Part shown: positions 5,670 through 7,466 of the stretch, piece by piece | Layout of the letters: each line of letters starts with the position of its first letter | Numbering within the stretch: the first letter of the stretch is position 1 | Assembly: GCA_023264435.1 (NCBI GenBank) | Contig: JAHFMK010000021.1 | Span: forward strand, 1 to 7,466 | Source: Candidatus Kaiserbacteria bacterium | GTDB taxonomy: Bacteria > Patescibacteriota > Minisyncoccia > Phycocordibacterales > UBA918 | Length of the DNA: 7,466 nt | Direction of reading: 5' to 3' | Notes under the pieces: generated by a model | What the model saw: only the letters and a program-made list of their open reading frames with translations | What the model was told of the DNA's origin: nothing | The model's database searches: none | Made by a program: the position numbers and the translations under genes

Positions 5670-6755
5670 ATGGCAAGAAATAGTGAAAATAAAAAACAAC
5701 ATCCTCTATCTCTTCGAAGAAAGTTGTTCCATATAGGACGATATTTTTTTATTGGAGGAGTATCCTTTGTGCTCATTGCATTAGTAAGCGTAGTTTCTTA
5801 TGGGAATTATATTGCTCGATTACAATCTACCAAACAGGTTATAGCTTTGGTGCCAGACACAGGTGTTACTAAAACTGAAGTCGTTGAAACACCACAATTT
5901 CCGATTGGTGTACATCCAGACAAGGAAGAAATAATTGAAAACCCAAACGCAGAAGTATTTTTTAATACCTATTATGCAAACAATGACCCTATATTAGGAA
6001 TGCATACAAGTTGGCTTGGAAGAGCACTGGGCAGACTTGCGTTATTTGGCTGGTACCAAAATCTTGCGTCACTTTCAACACGCATGTTGGTAATTTTACC
6101 AGGCGAACGAAGAGAACAAATTGCAGATAATTTTGGAAATATACTCGGTTGGAGTGATACAGAAAAGAAAACATTTCTTACTATTATTTCAGAAACATCA
6201 CCAATGATAGCTGAGGGAAAATTTTATCCAGGTACGTATACCGTTGCTCGGGGCGCCTCACCTGAAGAAGTCGCAAAGCTCATTTCTGACCGATTTAATG
6301 CAGAAATATTACAACGATATGGAGACGTTGTAGAAAAGGCAGTTCCCCTCACACAGGCACTCATTGTAGCTTCACTTTTAGAGCGTGAAGCATACGATTT
6401 TGAAGATATGCGACATATCTCAGGGGTAATTTGGAATCGTCTCTTTACAGATATGCGTTTACAGATTGATGCAACCTTACAATACGCAAAGGGAAGTAAA
6501 CCACAGCAACCGTGGTGGCCTGCGGTACATCCTGCAGATAAATATATTGAATCGTCATATAATACGTATGAATATCAAGGATTGCCACCAGGAGCAATTG
6601 CAAATCCATCTGCAGAAGCAATACTTGCAACACTTAATCCTACGAAGACAGATTGTATGTATTATTTTCATGATAAAAATGCAGGATTTCATTGTTCAAA
6701 AACATATGAAGAACACGTTGCGTCTCTGAAACAGTATTATGGGAAGGGGAAGTAA
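5670..6755 (+). CDS. mltG: Endolytic peptidoglycan transglycosylase MltG
   Basis: The 361-residue product is an inner-membrane lytic transglycosylase of the MltG/YceG family, which cuts nascent glycan strands at the membrane and is thought to set strand length. It has a basic N-terminus, a TM segment (about 25-46), a variable linker, a LysM-like region (about 137-213, containing VILPGERREQIADNF) and the catalytic domain. In the latter, ASLLEREAY carries the candidate catalytic glutamates 238 and 240. It is followed by MRLQIDATLQYA (262-273), the hallmark YNTYEYQGLPPG (297-308) with AIANP, and a C-terminal CSKTYEEH block. These match the family throughout and the length is normal. It starts 14 bases after the phosphatase, and its stop is followed at once by a GC-rich hairpin. 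With the FtsQ-like protein and the carboxypeptidase it makes three wall-related genes in the window. Confidence 0.95.
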   Translation: MARNSENKKQHPLSLRRKLFHIGRYFFIGGVSFVLIALVSVVSYGNYIARLQSTKQVIALVPDTGVTKTEVVETPQFPIGVHPDKEEIIENPNAEVFFNTYYANNDPILGMHTSWLGRALGRLALFGWYQNLASLSTRMLVILPGERREQIADNFGNILGWSDTEKKTFLTIISETSPMIAEGKFYPGTYTVARGASPEEVAKLISDRFNAEILQRYGDVVEKAVPLTQALIVASLLEREAYDFEDMRHISGVIWNRLFTDMRLQIDATLQYAKGSKPQQPWWPAVHPADKYIESSYNTYEYQGLPPGAIANPSAEAILATLNPTKTDCMYYFHDKNAGFHCSKTYEEHVASLKQYYGKGK

Positions 6756-6788
6756 TGTGTTCCGCGAGCCTTCGGCTCGCGGAACACA
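6756..6788 (+). terminator. GC-rich 15-bp hairpin directly after mltG, without T-tract
   Basis: Starting the base after the mltG TAA, TGTGTTCCGCGAGCC (6756-6770) pairs perfectly with 6774-6788 around a TTC loop. The stem is strongly GC-rich against its surroundings. No run of T follows (GCTCCACATG), so a classical intrinsic terminator is uncertain. It may terminate less directly, protect the mRNA 3' end, or be a dispersed palindromic element. Confidence 0.65.
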
Positions 6789-6818
6789 GCTCCACATGAC
6801 CGTAATTTGATTTCGGTC

Positions 6819-6827
6819 TGTTATACT
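6819..6827 (+). promoter_or_regulatory. Extended -10 for the DedA-family gene
   Basis: TGT-TATACT (6819-6827) is an extended -10 ending 8 bases before ATG 6836. It lies in the 80-base gap after mltG, downstream of the GC-rich hairpin, so the DedA-family gene probably forms its own unit. The gap (ACATCATC) has no Shine-Dalgarno sequence. Confidence 0.6.
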
Positions 6828-6835
6828 ACATCATC

Positions 6836-7459
6836 ATGTTTTCTCAACTTGAAACACTACTCATTTCATTCATTCACACCATTCCATTGGAAGCCTTTGT
6901 CTTCATTGCCTCAATCGTAGAAGAGATCATTGCACCAATACCATCTCCAACCGTTATGATTATTTCAGGGTCATTTGCAGAAGTGCAGGGACGTACTGTA
7001 CTTGCACTTATACCACTTGCACTTATTGGTGCAGTAGGGAAAACGTGTGGAGGACTTGTGGTTTATTTTATCGCTGATAAACTCGAACATTTTTTGATGG
7101 GTACATTTGGTAAATTTTTTCATGTATCACATGAGGATGTACAAAAACTTGGAGATAAATTAGGGAACGGTGTGCGTGATTATTTTTTACTCACATTTCT
7201 TCGTGCATTGCCGATAATGCCTAGTGTTGTTGTCTCAGCAGGTTCTGGTATCCTCAAAATCCCGTTACGACTTTTTATTGTTACAACATTTTTGGGAACC
7301 ATAATTCGAGACGGTATTTATTTATACACAGGATACATTGGACTTCAAATATTCAAGGACATGCTGGAAGGGACATCAAAAATAGAAACATTTATTGAGG
7401 TAGTGATTGCTATTGTGGTTATCATTTTTTTACTGTATCGAAGATACGCTCAAAAATAA
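6836..7459 (+). CDS. DedA-family (VTT domain) integral membrane protein
   Basis: The 207-residue protein is hydrophobic throughout. A re-entrant or TM region near 17-46 contains the family-like VEEIIAPIPS (28-37). Further hydrophobic segments lie at about 55-80 and 115-165, and a final TM at about 184-201 precedes a basic tail (YRRYAQK). The core FLRALPIMPSVVVSAG (121-136) matches the F-x-R-x-x-P-x5-AG pattern of DedA proteins. In other bacteria these act in lipid (undecaprenyl phosphate or phospholipid) movement and in membrane potential homeostasis. Glu29/30 could take the place of the conserved N-terminal acid. The second loop reads GAVGKTCGG, without the acidic residue often seen there (GD), so the protein is divergent. 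If it does recycle undecaprenyl phosphate it would fit the wall theme, but substrate is inference. Confidence 0.85.
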   Translation: MFSQLETLLISFIHTIPLEAFVFIASIVEEIIAPIPSPTVMIISGSFAEVQGRTVLALIPLALIGAVGKTCGGLVVYFIADKLEHFLMGTFGKFFHVSHEDVQKLGDKLGNGVRDYFLLTFLRALPIMPSVVVSAGSGILKIPLRLFIVTTFLGTIIRDGIYLYTGYIGLQIFKDMLEGTSKIETFIEVVIAIVVIIFLLYRRYAQK

Positions 7460-7466
7460 TATAAAA

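Noticed and set aside
6807..6812. TTGATT as a -35 for the DedA-family gene
   Set aside because: It is only 9 bases from the TATACT at 6822, too close for a normal 16-18 base spacer.
7460..7465. TATAAA after the DedA-family stop as a -10 for a further gene
   Set aside because: It fits the local pattern, but the window ends here and no downstream start can be seen.
1..7466. A new defence system, CRISPR array, mobile element or RNA gene
   Set aside because: No repeat array, transposase, integrase, nuclease, tRNA-like or rRNA-like sequence was found; the genes are housekeeping and envelope types.

Overview
The window looks like a compact chromosomal segment from a Candidate Phyla Radiation (Patescibacteria) genome, most likely a Parcubacteria-type lineage. 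The grounds are small genes packed on one strand, AT-rich DNA, almost no Shine-Dalgarno sequences, a clamp-loader DnaX without its zinc module, and the style of the FtsQ-, MltG- and YtxH-like proteins. TGA is used as a stop at 3959 and no gene reads through it, so the SR1/Gracilibacteria code (TGA = Gly) does not apply. The lineage assignment is inference. No rRNA, tRNA, CRISPR array, insertion sequence or phage gene was seen.

Layout, all on the + strand: the 3' end of serS (1-225); an FtsQ/DivIB-like division protein (231-1151); a tRNA-dihydrouridine synthase (1176-2216); a small membrane protein (2238-2573) followed closely by a YtxH-like protein with a histone H1-like lysine tail (2578-3039); an 18-bp-stem terminator whose 3' arm carries the next promoter; a D-Ala-D-Ala carboxypeptidase-like protein (3113-3961); a short dnaX (3974-5014); a histidine phosphatase (5023-5655); mltG (5670-6755); a GC-rich hairpin; and a DedA-family membrane protein (6836-7459). 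No gene-free stretch exceeds about 80 bases.

Three genes act on the cell wall: division (FtsQ-like), peptide trimming (S11 carboxypeptidase) and glycan-strand cutting (MltG). They are interleaved with translation and replication housekeeping genes (serS, dus, dnaX). The order looks like a streamlined housekeeping neighbourhood rather than an accessory island.

The strongest unexplained signal is regulatory. At eight of the nine complete genes a -10-like hexamer (TACAAT, TATACT, TATAGT and similar) ends only 6-8 bases before the start codon, and no Shine-Dalgarno motif intervenes. That geometry predicts leaderless or near-leaderless mRNAs, with a promoter for almost every gene despite the operon-like packing. 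At several junctions the stop codon of the upstream gene is itself part of the -10 element. Other points of interest are a perfect GC-rich palindrome inside the ftsQ-like gene with the same C-TTC-G loop as the hairpin after mltG, a 12-bp inverted repeat inside dnaX, and a KQG in place of KTG in the carboxypeptidase.
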